DNA from: Streptomyces griseocarneus
Lineage (GTDB): Bacteria > Actinomycetota > Actinomycetes > Streptomycetales > Streptomycetaceae
Length of the DNA: 64,000 nucleotides
Direction of reading: 5' to 3'
Assembly: GCA_003674045.1 (NCBI GenBank)
Contig: PENC01000032.1
Coordinates: 27,429-91,428, forward strand
The stretch's first letter is position 1; every line of letters begins with the position of its first letter. This document shows, piece after piece, positions 16,173 through 24,032 of the stretch. The position numbers and the translations under genes were made by a program. The notes under the pieces were generated by a model. It was not told where the DNA came from, did not search any database, and saw only the letters and a list, made by a program, of their open reading frames with translations.

Positions 16173-16216
16173 TCGTGTTGTTCGCGCCCTCTGCGCGACC
16201 TGCACCCAAAGAAGAC

Positions 16217-16233
16217 CTTTGAGTACCTCAAAG
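16217..16233. promoter_or_regulatory. Palindromic operator candidate upstream of leader peptide
   Basis: CTTTGAG-TAC-CTCAAAG is a perfect 7-bp inverted repeat 23 bases before the leader-peptide start, placed where a repressor could cover the promoter of the leader-symporter unit. No regulator can be named. Confidence 0.45.
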
Positions 16234-16255
16234 TCCCGGTGTTAACGTGGGGGGC

Positions 16256-16360
16256 GTGAAGACAGCAGCCGCGCACCGATACGCCGCGAGCCCCGCGCTC
16301 GTGGCGCGCCTGCATGTCGATCTTTGCCGCTGTGCCGCCGCAGCGTGTTGTCGCCGCTGA
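16256..16360 (+). CDS. Cysteine-rich putative leader peptide (34 aa)
   Basis: A GTG-initiated 34-codon frame ending in VDLCRCAAAACCRR. Four cysteines and several arginines cluster in the last 11 residues, after VARLH. This resembles the family of actinobacterial cysteine-containing leader peptides found ahead of sulfur-metabolism and transport genes, thought to act by ribosome-mediated attenuation when cysteinyl-tRNA is limiting. It lies 84 bp upstream of the symporter gene. No obvious terminator/antiterminator pair was found in 16361-16444, so translational coupling or Rho-dependent control are alternatives. Confidence 0.66.
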   Translation: MKTAAAHRYAASPALVARLHVDLCRCAAAACCRR

Positions 16361-16444
16361 TGCGATGTCCCACCGGCCGGAGATCCCGCACAGACGGACC
16401 TCCTTGGCGCCCCACGCCCTTTTCTTCCTTTTCCGGAGCTTCCG

Positions 16445-17782
16445 TTGTCATCTGCCCCTGTGTCGTCCCGGGCGTCCCTGCGCGGACGCATACCCAAGGT
16501 CCCGTTCTGGGCCCAGATCCTGCTCGGCCTCGTGCTCGGCGCCCTGCTCGGCTGGGTGGCCAGGAGCGGTGACGTCCACTGGCTGGAGGTCACTCTCGGC
16601 AAGATCGGCGAGATCTTCGTCCAGCTGCTGATGGTGGTGATCGCGCCGCTGGTGTTCTTCGCCATCCTGGTGTCGATCACCAACCTGCGGAACGTCTCCA
16701 ACGCCGCCCGGCTGGCGACCCGCACCCTGATGTGGTTCATGATCACATCGCTGATCGCGGTCACCATCGGCCTGGTCATCGGCCTGCTCACGGACCCGGG
16801 CGCGGGCACCGGCCTCACCCCGGCCGACGGCAGGCAGCCCAAGAAGCACGGCTCCTGGCTGGACTTCATCACCGGCATCGTCCCGACCGACGTCATCACG
16901 CCGTTCACCAAGCTGGAGGTGCTCCAGATCGTCTTCATGGCGGTCGTCGCGGGCATCGCGATCCTCCAGGTCGGCGCCAAGGCCAAGCCCGTGCTCGTCT
17001 TCAGCGAGTCCGTCCTGGAGCTGCTCCAGAAGGTGCTCTGGTGGGTCATCAAGCTCGCCCCGCTGGGCAGCCTGGGCCTGGTCGGCACGGCCATCGCCAC
17101 CTACGGCTGGGACCTGATCGGCAAGTACGCGACCTTCACCGCCGACATCTACGTCGGCTGCGCGATCGTGCTCTTCGGCGTCTACCCGCTGCTGCTCGGC
17201 ACCGCCGCCAAGGTGAACCCGCTGCAGTTCTTCAAGGGTGCCTGGCCCGCCATTCAGCTCGGCTTCGTCTCCCGCTCCTCCGTGGGCACGATGCCGCTGA
17301 CGCAGAAGGTGACGGAGCGGCTGGGCGTGCCCAAGGAGTACGCGAGCTTCGCGGTGCCCTTCGGCTCGACGACCAAGATGGACGGCTGCGCCTCCATCTA
17401 CCCGGCGATCGCCGCGATCTTCGTGGCCCAGGTCTTCGATGTGCACCTGGACATCCGGGACTACCTCCTGATCGCCTTCGTCTCCGTCGTCGGCTCGGCT
17501 GCCACGGCCGGTCTGACCGGCGCCACCGTGATGCTGACCCTGACGCTCTCGACGCTGGGCCTGCCCATGGAGGGCGTGGGCCTGCTGCTGGCCATCGACC
17601 CGATCGTCGACATGATGCGCACGGCGACGAACGTGGCGGGCCAGTCGGTGGTCGCGATCATCGTGGCCGCGCGGGAGAAGATCCTCGACCGCGAGGCGTA
17701 CGACACGGTGACCGCCTCGCCGCTGGACTCCGCGGACTCCGCCGGGCAGTCCGCCGCTCCGGTGCCCGCCGCCGCGGCCTGA
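16445..17782 (+). CDS. Dicarboxylate/amino acid:cation symporter (DAACS family)
   Basis: 445-residue secondary transporter of the glutamate/DAACS family. About eight helices, the serine-rich re-entrant loop SRSSVGTMPLTQ, the KMDGCASIYPA segment in place of the usual NMDGT, and DMMRTATNVAGQS of the last helix are visible. The family carries glutamate, aspartate, C4-dicarboxylates, serine or cystine with H+ or Na+. The Cys-rich leader peptide just upstream makes cystine or another sulfur compound an attractive substrate, but this is inference. TTG at 16445 is chosen because GGAG sits 6 bases upstream; GTG at 16460 is an alternative. Confidence 0.88.
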   Translation: MSSAPVSSRASLRGRIPKVPFWAQILLGLVLGALLGWVARSGDVHWLEVTLGKIGEIFVQLLMVVIAPLVFFAILVSITNLRNVSNAARLATRTLMWFMITSLIAVTIGLVIGLLTDPGAGTGLTPADGRQPKKHGSWLDFITGIVPTDVITPFTKLEVLQIVFMAVVAGIAILQVGAKAKPVLVFSESVLELLQKVLWWVIKLAPLGSLGLVGTAIATYGWDLIGKYATFTADIYVGCAIVLFGVYPLLLGTAAKVNPLQFFKGAWPAIQLGFVSRSSVGTMPLTQKVTERLGVPKEYASFAVPFGSTTKMDGCASIYPAIAAIFVAQVFDVHLDIRDYLLIAFVSVVGSAATAGLTGATVMLTLTLSTLGLPMEGVGLLLAIDPIVDMMRTATNVAGQSVVAIIVAAREKILDREAYDTVTASPLDSADSAGQSAAPVPAAAA

Positions 17783-17858
17783 TCATGCTGGCCTGATCCT
17801 TGCGGTCCGGCCCAATCGGCTGGATCTTCCCTTCGCGACGTCCCTCCTCCCCGTAACA

Positions 17859-17872
17859 TTACTTGCCGGTAA
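17859..17872. promoter_or_regulatory. Operator candidate upstream of TetR gene
   Basis: TTAC-N6-GTAA with a preceding GTAACA half-site lies 28 bp before the regulator start. TetR repressors usually bind such palindromes to control themselves; assignment is by position. Confidence 0.4.
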
Positions 17873-17899
17873 CGTGACGGGGGCGGAGGGACGTTTGTC

Positions 17900-18619
17900 G
17901 TGAATGCTGCACACACCCACGCTGCTCAGGACGCCGACCGGGCCGCGAAGAGAACCAGGGGCCGGATCAAGCGCATGCCGCGCGCGGTGCGCGAGCGCCA
18001 GATGCTCGACGCCGCCGTCGAGATCTTCGCGCGCCGCGGCTACCGCGCGGCCTCGATGGACGAGATAGCCGAACTCGCCGGGGCGTCCAAGCCGCTGGTC
18101 TACCTCTATCTGAACTCCAAGGAAGACCTCTTCAGCGCCTGTATCCGGCGCGAGGCGGAGGCACTGATCGCCGCGGTGCGGGCGGGGGTCGACCCGGACG
18201 CGCCCGCGGACCGGCGGCTGTGGCACGGGCTCCGCGGCTTCTTCGCGCACACGGCCGCGCACCCGGACGCCTGGGCCGTGCTGCACTGCCAGGCCCGGAC
18301 GCACGGCGAGCCGTTCGCGGATGTGGTGGCCGCGCTGCGCCAGGAGCTCGTCGACGTCGTCACCCACCTGATCGCGGCGACGGCCGAGGAGAACGGCGGC
18401 GGCGCCCCGCTGCCGTGGCAGGAGGCGTCCGGGCTCGCCCACGCGCTCGTCGGCGCCGCCGAGTCGCTGGCCGGGTGGACCAACGGCCGTACGGACGAGG
18501 TCCCCAGCGAGTGGGACACCGCCGAGACGCTGATGAACTTCGCCTGGGCGGGCCTGGACAACCTGATGAACGGGCGGCGCTGGGCGCCCGCCCGTTCCCA
18601 GGTCCCGTCGGCCTCGTAG
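17900..18619 (+). CDS. TetR/AcrR family transcriptional regulator
   Basis: 239-residue regulator. After a basic N-terminal extension of about 30 residues, the TetR helix-turn-helix covers MLDAAVEIFARRGYRAASMD and EIAELAGASKPLVYLYLNSK. The C-terminal two-thirds is an all-helical ligand-binding domain typical of the family but not informative about ligand. The GTG at 17900 has GGAGGGAC upstream. It lies 117 bp after the symporter in the same direction, and a palindrome precedes it. Targets are unknown; the adjacent symporter, the surface protein and the acyl-CoA ligase are candidates. Confidence 0.87.
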   Translation: MNAAHTHAAQDADRAAKRTRGRIKRMPRAVRERQMLDAAVEIFARRGYRAASMDEIAELAGASKPLVYLYLNSKEDLFSACIRREAEALIAAVRAGVDPDAPADRRLWHGLRGFFAHTAAHPDAWAVLHCQARTHGEPFADVVAALRQELVDVVTHLIAATAEENGGGAPLPWQEASGLAHALVGAAESLAGWTNGRTDEVPSEWDTAETLMNFAWAGLDNLMNGRRWAPARSQVPSAS

Positions 18620-18628
18620 CCGGGTCCT

Positions 18629-19396
18629 TCAGCTCTCGGTCCCGCGGCGGCGTGCGGCCCACACGCCCGCCCCGCCGAGGACACCGGCCGCGGCGAGCGC
18701 GCCGCCGATCAGGCCGGGGTCGGTGTCCGAACGCGGCTCCGGCGCCTCGCCCGCGGCGACGCCGCCCTTGGGCAGCTTCTTGCCGTCCGAGGTCTTCGCG
18801 GAGGTGTCCTTCTTCGGCGTCGCCGTGTCGCGGGCGGCCTCGCCGTCGCGGCTCTTGACGGTGGTCTGGGTGATCCGGCCGGTCTTCGGGTCGAGGGTGA
18901 CCTTCAGCCCGCCGTCGAGGGTCACGGAGGGCGAGCCGGCGGTGAGCGTGCCGAAGACGAAGCCGTCGGGGCCGGTGACGACGGCCTTGTACGAGCCGTC
19001 GGCGAGCTTGGTGACGACGGCGTACTTGCCGTCCCTGAGCTCGACGGTGCGCGAGGAGGAGTCCTTCTTCTGCTCCTTCTTGGCCTCGTCGCCGCCCTGC
19101 GTCTTCGCGGTCACGTTCGTGCCGTCGAAGTGGACGCGGATGCCGTCGTCGTAGGTCTGGCCCTTCGACAGCACGGCGAAGACCTTGCCGCTGCCGATCT
19201 GCTTGAGGTACGCCTTGCCGTCCTTGATCTCGGCCTCCATGCCGCCGCCGATGTCGACGGTCCGGGTGGACGGCTGTGCCGTGGCGTTCGTGTTCGCCGT
19301 GTCCGAGGCGAAGGCGGCGGTGGGTACCGCCACGGCGCCGACGAGGACGCTCGCGGCTATGGCGGTGCGGAGTGCGGTGCGGGTGGTGGTGTTCAT
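18629..19396 (-). CDS. Secreted surface protein with degenerate sorting-like C-terminus
   Basis: 255 residues beginning MNTTTRTALRTAIAASVLVG, a Sec signal cleaved after TAAFA. The middle is Lys/Asp/Thr-rich with two repeats of a short beta unit, each with a GK-YAVVTK or GKAYLKQIG-like strand, and a long Lys/Glu linker. The C-terminus has LPKGGVAAGE, then a hydrophobic helix (GLIGGALAAAGVLGGAGVW) and AARRRGTES. That order mimics an LPXTG sorting signal, but the motif has Gly instead of Thr and the helix is 20 residues further on, so simple membrane anchoring is more likely. GGAG lies 9 bases before the ATG. The frame stays open to 19654, but that part is repeat-derived. Confidence 0.74.
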   Translation of the reverse strand: MNTTTRTALRTAIAASVLVGAVAVPTAAFASDTANTNATAQPSTRTVDIGGGMEAEIKDGKAYLKQIGSGKVFAVLSKGQTYDDGIRVHFDGTNVTAKTQGGDEAKKEQKKDSSSRTVELRDGKYAVVTKLADGSYKAVVTGPDGFVFGTLTAGSPSVTLDGGLKVTLDPKTGRITQTTVKSRDGEAARDTATPKKDTSAKTSDGKKLPKGGVAAGEAPEPRSDTDPGLIGGALAAAGVLGGAGVWAARRRGTES

Positions 19397-19530
19397 GTGG
19401 CGCTTCTCCTTACGTCGTGTCTGCGACGCTATGGGTGACGTATGGGTGCAGGTATCGGCAGAACGGGCATATCGGCCCTGGCCGTAAGGACTATGTCGGG
19501 GTTCGCCGGCGTACGTCTGCGGGGTGCGTT

Positions 19531-19796
19531 GTGGCTGGTCGCGCCGTTCCTCGCGCCCCTGGGTTGTGTGTGTGGGCCGGGGGCGGGACCTCCGGGCGGA
19601 ACCTGAAACGCGGTGCGTGCGGCTGTTTCGGGTTGGGTGCTGTGCTTCGTGCACCGTCGTTTCAGAACCCGCCCTCCGGCCCCGCCCCCTCCACCGGAGG
19701 TCGGGCGCGCCCCGTCAGGGGCGCGGGGAACTGCGCGACCAGCCACGGCGGACCCGCAGTCGCAAACGGAGCTCACGAGGCAACCCGGTGGGCGCT
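19531..19796. repeat. Composite repeat block A
   Basis: Gene-free stretch 19397-19912. It holds a degenerate reverse core (GTCGCGCCGTTCCTCGCGC, 19539-19557), a spacer with facing arms GGGCGGAACCTGAAACGC and GTTTCAGAACCCGCCC, and a full forward unit with core GCGCGGGGAACTGCGCGAC (19721-19739) ending CCCGGTGGGCGC. Block B at 49799-50068 is nearly the same throughout. The long imperfect inverted repeat could fold into a large hairpin. No open frame with gene-like features was found in it. Confidence 0.78.
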
Positions 19797-19854
19797 CATG
19801 CCGCAGACGACAACGGCGAGACGACGGGGTCTGGAGCAGCGCAGCCACGCGGCG

Positions 19855-19860
19855 TAGGGT
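19855..19860 (+). promoter_or_regulatory. -10 box (TAGGGT) of acyl-CoA ligase gene
   Basis: TAGGGT lies 52 bp upstream of the ATG at 19913, just outside repeat block A. The -35 element is not clear. Confidence 0.4.
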
Positions 19861-19912
19861 GACCCGGATTACCGCCGAGTAGGTGTCTGTGGGCCGACAA
19901 CAGGAGCCGCAC

Positions 19913-21802
19913 ATGTCCGAAACGCACGTCGCCGCCACCCCGCCCCGCACCACGCTGGTGCACGGTGTCGTCCGGGAGGCCTCCGTCCCCCCGCTCGCCC
20001 CGCCCGTCACCAGCGGTTCCCTCGGGGACCTGCCGTTCGACAACGCCGCCCTCGCCCCCACCGACGTCGTCCTCAGCCGCAAGCAGCCCGACGGGACGTG
20101 GCGCGACGTCACCACCGCGACCTTCGCCGCCGAGGTGCTCGCCGTCGCCAAGGGGCTGATCGCGCACGGGCTGCGGCCCGGCGACCGGATCGCCATCATG
20201 GCGCGCACGAGCTACGAGTGGACGCTGCTGGACTTCGCCGCCTGGGCCGCCGGGCTCGTCGGCGTGCCCGTCTATCCCACCTCGTCCGCCCATCAGGTCC
20301 GCTGGATCCTTGAGGACTCCGGCGCCGTCGCGTGCGCGGTCGAGAGCGCGGAACAGGAACAGCTGGTCGAGGAGGCGCGGGCCGGGGCACCGGGGTTGGC
20401 CCACGTCTGGCGGTTCGACGACGGTGCCATCGGCAAGCTCGTGGCCGCCGGGCGGGGCGTGCCCGCCTCCGCGGTCACCGAGGCCCGTGCCACCCGTACC
20501 CCCGAGGACGTCGCGACCCTCATCTACACCTCGGGCACCACCGGCCGCCCCAAGGGCTGCGTCCTCACCCACGCCAACTTCTTCGCCGAGGCGGACAGTT
20601 CGGGTGAGCTGCTGCACCCGATGTTCAAGGCGACGTCCAGGGCCCCCGCGGCCACGCTCCTCTTCCTGCCGTTGTCGCACATCTTCGGCCGGACGGTCGC
20701 CGTGAGCTGCATGCGGGCGCGTGTACGGGTCGGCCACGCGCCGTCGATCCGTACGGAGGAACTCCTGGCGGACCTCGCGGCCTTCAGGCCGACCTTCCTG
20801 CTCGTCATCCCGTATGTGCTGGAGAAGGTCTACAACACCGGCCGCGCCACCGCCGAACGGCTCGGGCGCGCTGCCGTGTTCGACCGGGCGGCCCGGATCG
20901 CCACCCGGTACGGCGAGGCGCAGGAGGCCCGGCGGCACGGCACCGGCAGCGGGCCCGGCCCGGCGCTGCGGGCGGCGCGCGCCCTGTACGACCCGCTCGT
21001 CTACCGCCGCATCCGGGCCGCGCTCGGCGGCCGGGTCCGCTATGTGCTGAGCGGCGGCTCGCCGCTCGGGAACCGGCTCGCGGCGTTCTGCGAGGGCGCG
21101 GGCATCGAGGTGTTCGAGGGCTACGGCCTGACGGAGACGACGGCCGCCGTCACCATCACCCCGCCGCTGAAGCCCCGCATCGGTACGGTCGGCTGGCCGC
21201 TGCCCGGGGCGGCGGTGCGGATCGCCGACGACGGCGAGGTGCTGCTGCGCGGCGGGCAGGTCTTCTCCGGCTACTGGGACGGCGAACGGGGCGAGGCCGT
21301 GCCCGCGCCCGCGGTCGGCGAGTGGTTCGCCACCGGGGACCTGGGCGCGCTGGACGAGGACGGCTACCTCACCATCACCGGCCGCAAGAAGGAACTGATC
21401 GTCACCTCCGGCGGCAAGAACGTCGCCCCCGCCCCGCTGGAGGACCGGCTGCGGGCCCACCCTCTGGTCGACCAGTGCGTCGTCGTCGGCGACAACCGCC
21501 CGTACGTCGCGGCCCTCGTCACCCTGGAACCGGACGGCCTCGCCCACTGGGCCCGCATGCACGGCAAGTCCGAACTGCTCAGAGCGGAACTGGCCCGGGA
21601 CGAGGAACTCCGCGCGGAGCTCCAACTCGCCGTGGACGAGGCGAACTCCTACGTCTCCCGCGCGGAGTCCATACGGCGCTTCACGGTACTGCCGGTCGAT
21701 TTCACGGAGCGGTCGGGGCACATCACGCCTTCTCTGAAGCTGAAGCGCGCGGCGATAGCCCGCGACTTCGCGGCGGAGGTGGAAGCCCTGTACGAGAGGT
21801 AA
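19913..21802 (+). CDS. Long-chain fatty acid--CoA ligase (AMP-binding)
   Basis: 629-residue adenylate-forming enzyme that activates long-chain fatty acids to acyl-CoA through acyl-AMP. The P-loop-like LIYTSGTTGRPKGCVLTH is near residue 204. The A5 motif GYGLTETTAAV and the A7-A10 region TGDLGALDEDGYLTITGRKK are intact, and the catalytic Lys region follows in GGKNVAPAPLED. It resembles FadD15-type synthetases. ATG 19913 is preferred over an upstream GTG because CAGGAG is 6 bases before it. It is convergent with the secreted lipase gene; both act in lipid use, but they are not co-transcribed. Confidence 0.92.
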   Translation: MSETHVAATPPRTTLVHGVVREASVPPLAPPVTSGSLGDLPFDNAALAPTDVVLSRKQPDGTWRDVTTATFAAEVLAVAKGLIAHGLRPGDRIAIMARTSYEWTLLDFAAWAAGLVGVPVYPTSSAHQVRWILEDSGAVACAVESAEQEQLVEEARAGAPGLAHVWRFDDGAIGKLVAAGRGVPASAVTEARATRTPEDVATLIYTSGTTGRPKGCVLTHANFFAEADSSGELLHPMFKATSRAPAATLLFLPLSHIFGRTVAVSCMRARVRVGHAPSIRTEELLADLAAFRPTFLLVIPYVLEKVYNTGRATAERLGRAAVFDRAARIATRYGEAQEARRHGTGSGPGPALRAARALYDPLVYRRIRAALGGRVRYVLSGGSPLGNRLAAFCEGAGIEVFEGYGLTETTAAVTITPPLKPRIGTVGWPLPGAAVRIADDGEVLLRGGQVFSGYWDGERGEAVPAPAVGEWFATGDLGALDEDGYLTITGRKKELIVTSGGKNVAPAPLEDRLRAHPLVDQCVVVGDNRPYVAALVTLEPDGLAHWARMHGKSELLRAELARDEELRAELQLAVDEANSYVSRAESIRRFTVLPVDFTERSGHITPSLKLKRAAIARDFAAEVEALYER

Positions 21803-21806
21803 CCCA

Positions 21807-21985
21807 CCGGGGGCTCCGCCCCCGGACCCCGTTTCGGTGCGGACCGGTGGGCCGGGCACAACCGGGGGGACGGGATCCGGGGCGAAGCCCCGGGCTCAAG
21901 GGGCGCGGGGAACTGCGCGACAAGCCCCCACCGGCCCGCACTCGCGCGTGGAGCGCAAGACGCAGCCCGGTGGGCGCAGCCGAAA
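21807..21985. repeat. Dispersed repeat copy 3 with two GC hairpins
   Basis: Between convergent genes. CCGGGGGC-TCC-GCCCCCGG (21807-21825) follows the ligase stop, and CCGGGGC-GAA-GCCCCGG is at 21877-21893. The forward unit with core GCGCGGGGAACTGCGCGAC at 21903-21921 runs to CCCGGTGGGCGC just before the lipase stop. The hairpins could terminate both genes. Confidence 0.75.
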
Positions 21986-21994
21986 GCCGGACGG

Positions 21995-23164
21995 TCAGCA
22001 GTTCGTCGGGGCGGGCGCACCCGCAAAGCGCCCGGCCAGCCAGTCGGCAGCCGGCACGGAGCCGGCGATCGCCCCGGCGACATGCTCACCCAGCAGCATC
22101 GGCTGCCACTGCACCGCCACCCCCTTCCCGCACCAGTCCGCCCGCAGCCGCTCGCCCGCCGCGTACGGCACGAGTTCGTCGATCACGCCGTGGTAGAGGT
22201 ACACGGGCCGGTCGGGCGCGTGCGAGCCCAGGTTGGACAGGCGCAGGACGCGCTGCCAGTCCGGTTCGTAGAGCGGGTTCTTGACCGTGACGTCGGAGAT
22301 GCGCTTGAAGAGGCCGGCGGCGGCCGAGGCGATCACGCAGTTCCGCTTGAGGAAGTCGACGTAGTAGCGGCCCTGGTCGTTGAGGTAGGAGTCGAGCCGG
22401 AGCTCGGGGTAGGCCGCGTTCTGGCCGATGGCGGCCATGAGGACGAGTCCGGCGCCGACGGAGCCGTTGTTGTAGTCGGCGGTCCTGAGGAGGTCGGCGG
22501 GCACCCCTCCGGTGGCCGTGCCCTTGAGGTCGAGCTCGGGGGCGTACGAGTCGTGCAGCTCGGCGGCCCAGCTGCTCGCGTGGCCGCCCTGGGAGTAGCC
22601 CATGATGCCCACGGGCGTGTCCTTGCCGAGCCCGGTCCCGGGCAGCCGCAGCGCGGCGCGGGCCGCGTCGAGGACGGCGTGGCCCTCGGCCCGGCCGACG
22701 ATGTACGTGTGGTCGCCCGGCGTGCCGAGACCCTCGTAGTCGGTGACGGCGACGGCCCAGCCGCGCAGGGTGAGCAGCTGGATGAGGTTGGCCTCCAGCG
22801 TCGTCCCGTAGGGGAAGCCCGCGGAGGGGGCGCACTGGTCGGCGAGGCCCACGGTGCCGACGGCGTAGGAGACGAGCGGGCGGGGGCCCGTTCTGCCGTC
22901 CTGCGGGACGATCACGGTGCCCGAGACGACGTTCGGGGCGCCCTTGGCGGTGGTGGAGCGGTAGGTGATGTGCCAGGCCTTGGTGTTCGTGGGCTGGCCG
23001 GGCAGCGGGTGGAAGGACGTGGGCGCGGAGCTGAGGACGTCTCCCGGGGCGGCCGCCGCCACGTCCCGGGTGCCGTCCCCGTCGGCCGCGGCGCCCGTAC
23101 CCGCCAGGCCGAGAGACAGGGCCAGTGCGGTGAGCGCGGACAGTGCTGTGGTGCGCAGCTTCAT
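21995..23164 (-). CDS. Secreted lipase (secretory lipase/LIP family)
   Basis: 389-residue alpha/beta hydrolase with a Sec signal (MKLRTTALSALTALALSLGL ending near AAADG). The nucleophile elbow GYSQGG lies near residue 187, and the catalytic-Asp and His regions fall around YLYHGVIDELVPY and LGEHVAGAI near the C-terminus. The N-terminal lid region and TDYEGLGTPG before the nucleophile match the secretory lipase family (PF03583), acting on extracellular triacylglycerols or esters. Two cysteines in the C-terminal part may form a disulfide. Convergent with the acyl-CoA ligase gene. Confidence 0.87.
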   Translation of the reverse strand: MKLRTTALSALTALALSLGLAGTGAAADGDGTRDVAAAAPGDVLSSAPTSFHPLPGQPTNTKAWHITYRSTTAKGAPNVVSGTVIVPQDGRTGPRPLVSYAVGTVGLADQCAPSAGFPYGTTLEANLIQLLTLRGWAVAVTDYEGLGTPGDHTYIVGRAEGHAVLDAARAALRLPGTGLGKDTPVGIMGYSQGGHASSWAAELHDSYAPELDLKGTATGGVPADLLRTADYNNGSVGAGLVLMAAIGQNAAYPELRLDSYLNDQGRYYVDFLKRNCVIASAAAGLFKRISDVTVKNPLYEPDWQRVLRLSNLGSHAPDRPVYLYHGVIDELVPYAAGERLRADWCGKGVAVQWQPMLLGEHVAGAIAGSVPAADWLAGRFAGAPAPTNC

Positions 23165-23430
23165 GGGCTCCTCCGACCGTCCAGTGGTGCCGGATCAGTG
23201 GGGAGACGGTAGTGACCGACGGGTAAGGAAGGAAGCCTGGCGCGTGGTTTTTTCGGGGTGGCCGGATCGCTCCGAGGAGGGGCCGGTGATCGAGGGGGCG
23301 CGGGAAAGTCACCGAAAATTCACGAACCGCAGGATTCGATCATCTGCGATCAGGGATCCGGTCGTTAGTGAACGAAAACGAAAGAAATGGATCGCAGGGA
23401 AAAAATGGTGTGAAGAACCAGGGGGCCGGG
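23165..23430. other. Lower-GC intergenic region upstream of the lipase gene
   Basis: No gene was found between the lipase start and the cold-shock terminator. The stretch is distinctly richer in A/T than its surroundings, with runs such as GAAAACGAAAGAAATGG and GGAAAAAATGG. It must carry the lipase promoter (reverse strand); no -10/-35 pair could be fixed with confidence. Confidence 0.4.
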
Positions 23431-23482
23431 GCCAAAAGGCAGGAGCCCCACCCTCCACCGAAACGGGGAGGGCAGGGCTCCT
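23431..23482 (-). terminator. Terminator of cold-shock gene
   Basis: AGGAGCCCCACCCTCC pairs with GGAGGGCAGGGCTCCT (two wobbles). On the reverse strand it is followed by TGCCTTTTGG. It lies 62 bp after the cold-shock stop; a second smaller hairpin (CCGGATC-AGAA-GATCCGG, 23523-23540) lies between them. Confidence 0.72.
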
Positions 23483-23544
23483 TGGGTACTGCATCGACCG
23501 CGATCGGTCGGGCATGCAACGGCCGGATCAGAAGATCCGGAGCA

Positions 23545-23748
23545 TTACATGGGGGTGACGTTCTCCGCCTGCGGGCCCTTCGGACCCTGCGTGACGTCGA
23601 AGTTGACCTGCTGGTTCTCCTCGAGGGAGCGGAAGCCAGAGGCGTTGATCGCGGAGTAGTGGACGAAGACGTCGGGGCCCCCGCCGTCCTGGGCGATGAA
23701 GCCAAAGCCCTTTTCAGCGTTGAACCACTTCACGGTTCCGGTAGCCAT
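23545..23748 (-). CDS. Cold-shock protein (CspA family)
   Basis: 67-residue single-stranded nucleic acid binding protein. RNP1 is KGFGFI (residues 13-18), RNP2 is VFVHYSAI (residues 27-34), with aromatic residues in TVKWFN. It acts as an RNA chaperone during cold or growth transitions. The ATG has AAGGAGGG 4 bases upstream; an in-frame GTG/ATG at 23766 would prepend six atypical residues. The 5' region to about 23880 is AT-rich compared with surroundings and likely contains the usual long regulated leader of csp genes, but no specific cold box was recognised. Confidence 0.95.
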   Translation of the reverse strand: MATGTVKWFNAEKGFGFIAQDGGGPDVFVHYSAINASGFRSLEENQQVNFDVTQGPKGPQAENVTPM

Positions 23749-24020
23749 AAGCCCTCCTTGGGCCAAAGGGTTGCCCTGCTCCAGAACCTGCGAGAAGTCT
23801 GAAAACTACAAAAGCCTGCGGGGTCACATGCTCCGCAGGCTCTGTACTGCAAGGGAAACCAAACTGCAACTTGCGACGAGCGTAGCACGCAGGGTTCTGA
23901 CGACGGAAGAGTCGAAGATCACGCTGTCGGATGGTTTTCCGCGCGTTCGGGCCGGAAAAGATCCGGGGTCGGGCATCGGCCGGGACCGCCCCCGCTCCGG
24001 ATCTTCCGGGGCCGCAGGGC
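23749..24020. promoter_or_regulatory. Divergent csp/mqnA intergenic region
   Basis: Contains the leader and promoter of the cold-shock gene (reverse strand) and, at its right end, the mqnA promoter. A motif AGCCTGCGGGGTCACATGCTCCGCAGGCT at 23813-23841 pairs as AGCCTGCGG/CCGCAGGCT, a likely structured element within the csp leader. No gene is seen. Confidence 0.4.
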
Positions 24021-24026
24021 TAGCCT
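24021..24026 (+). promoter_or_regulatory. -10 box (TAGCCT) for leaderless mqnA transcript
   Basis: TAGCCT ends 6 bases before the GTG at 24033 and there is no Shine-Dalgarno, suggesting a leaderless mRNA as for the UbiX gene at 12479. Confidence 0.5.
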
Positions 24027-24032
24027 CCGGAT

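Noticed and set aside
19397..19654. N-terminal extension of the surface protein gene
   Set aside because: The open frame continues upstream only through repeat-derived sequence; the ATG at 19396 has GGAG and a proper signal peptide.
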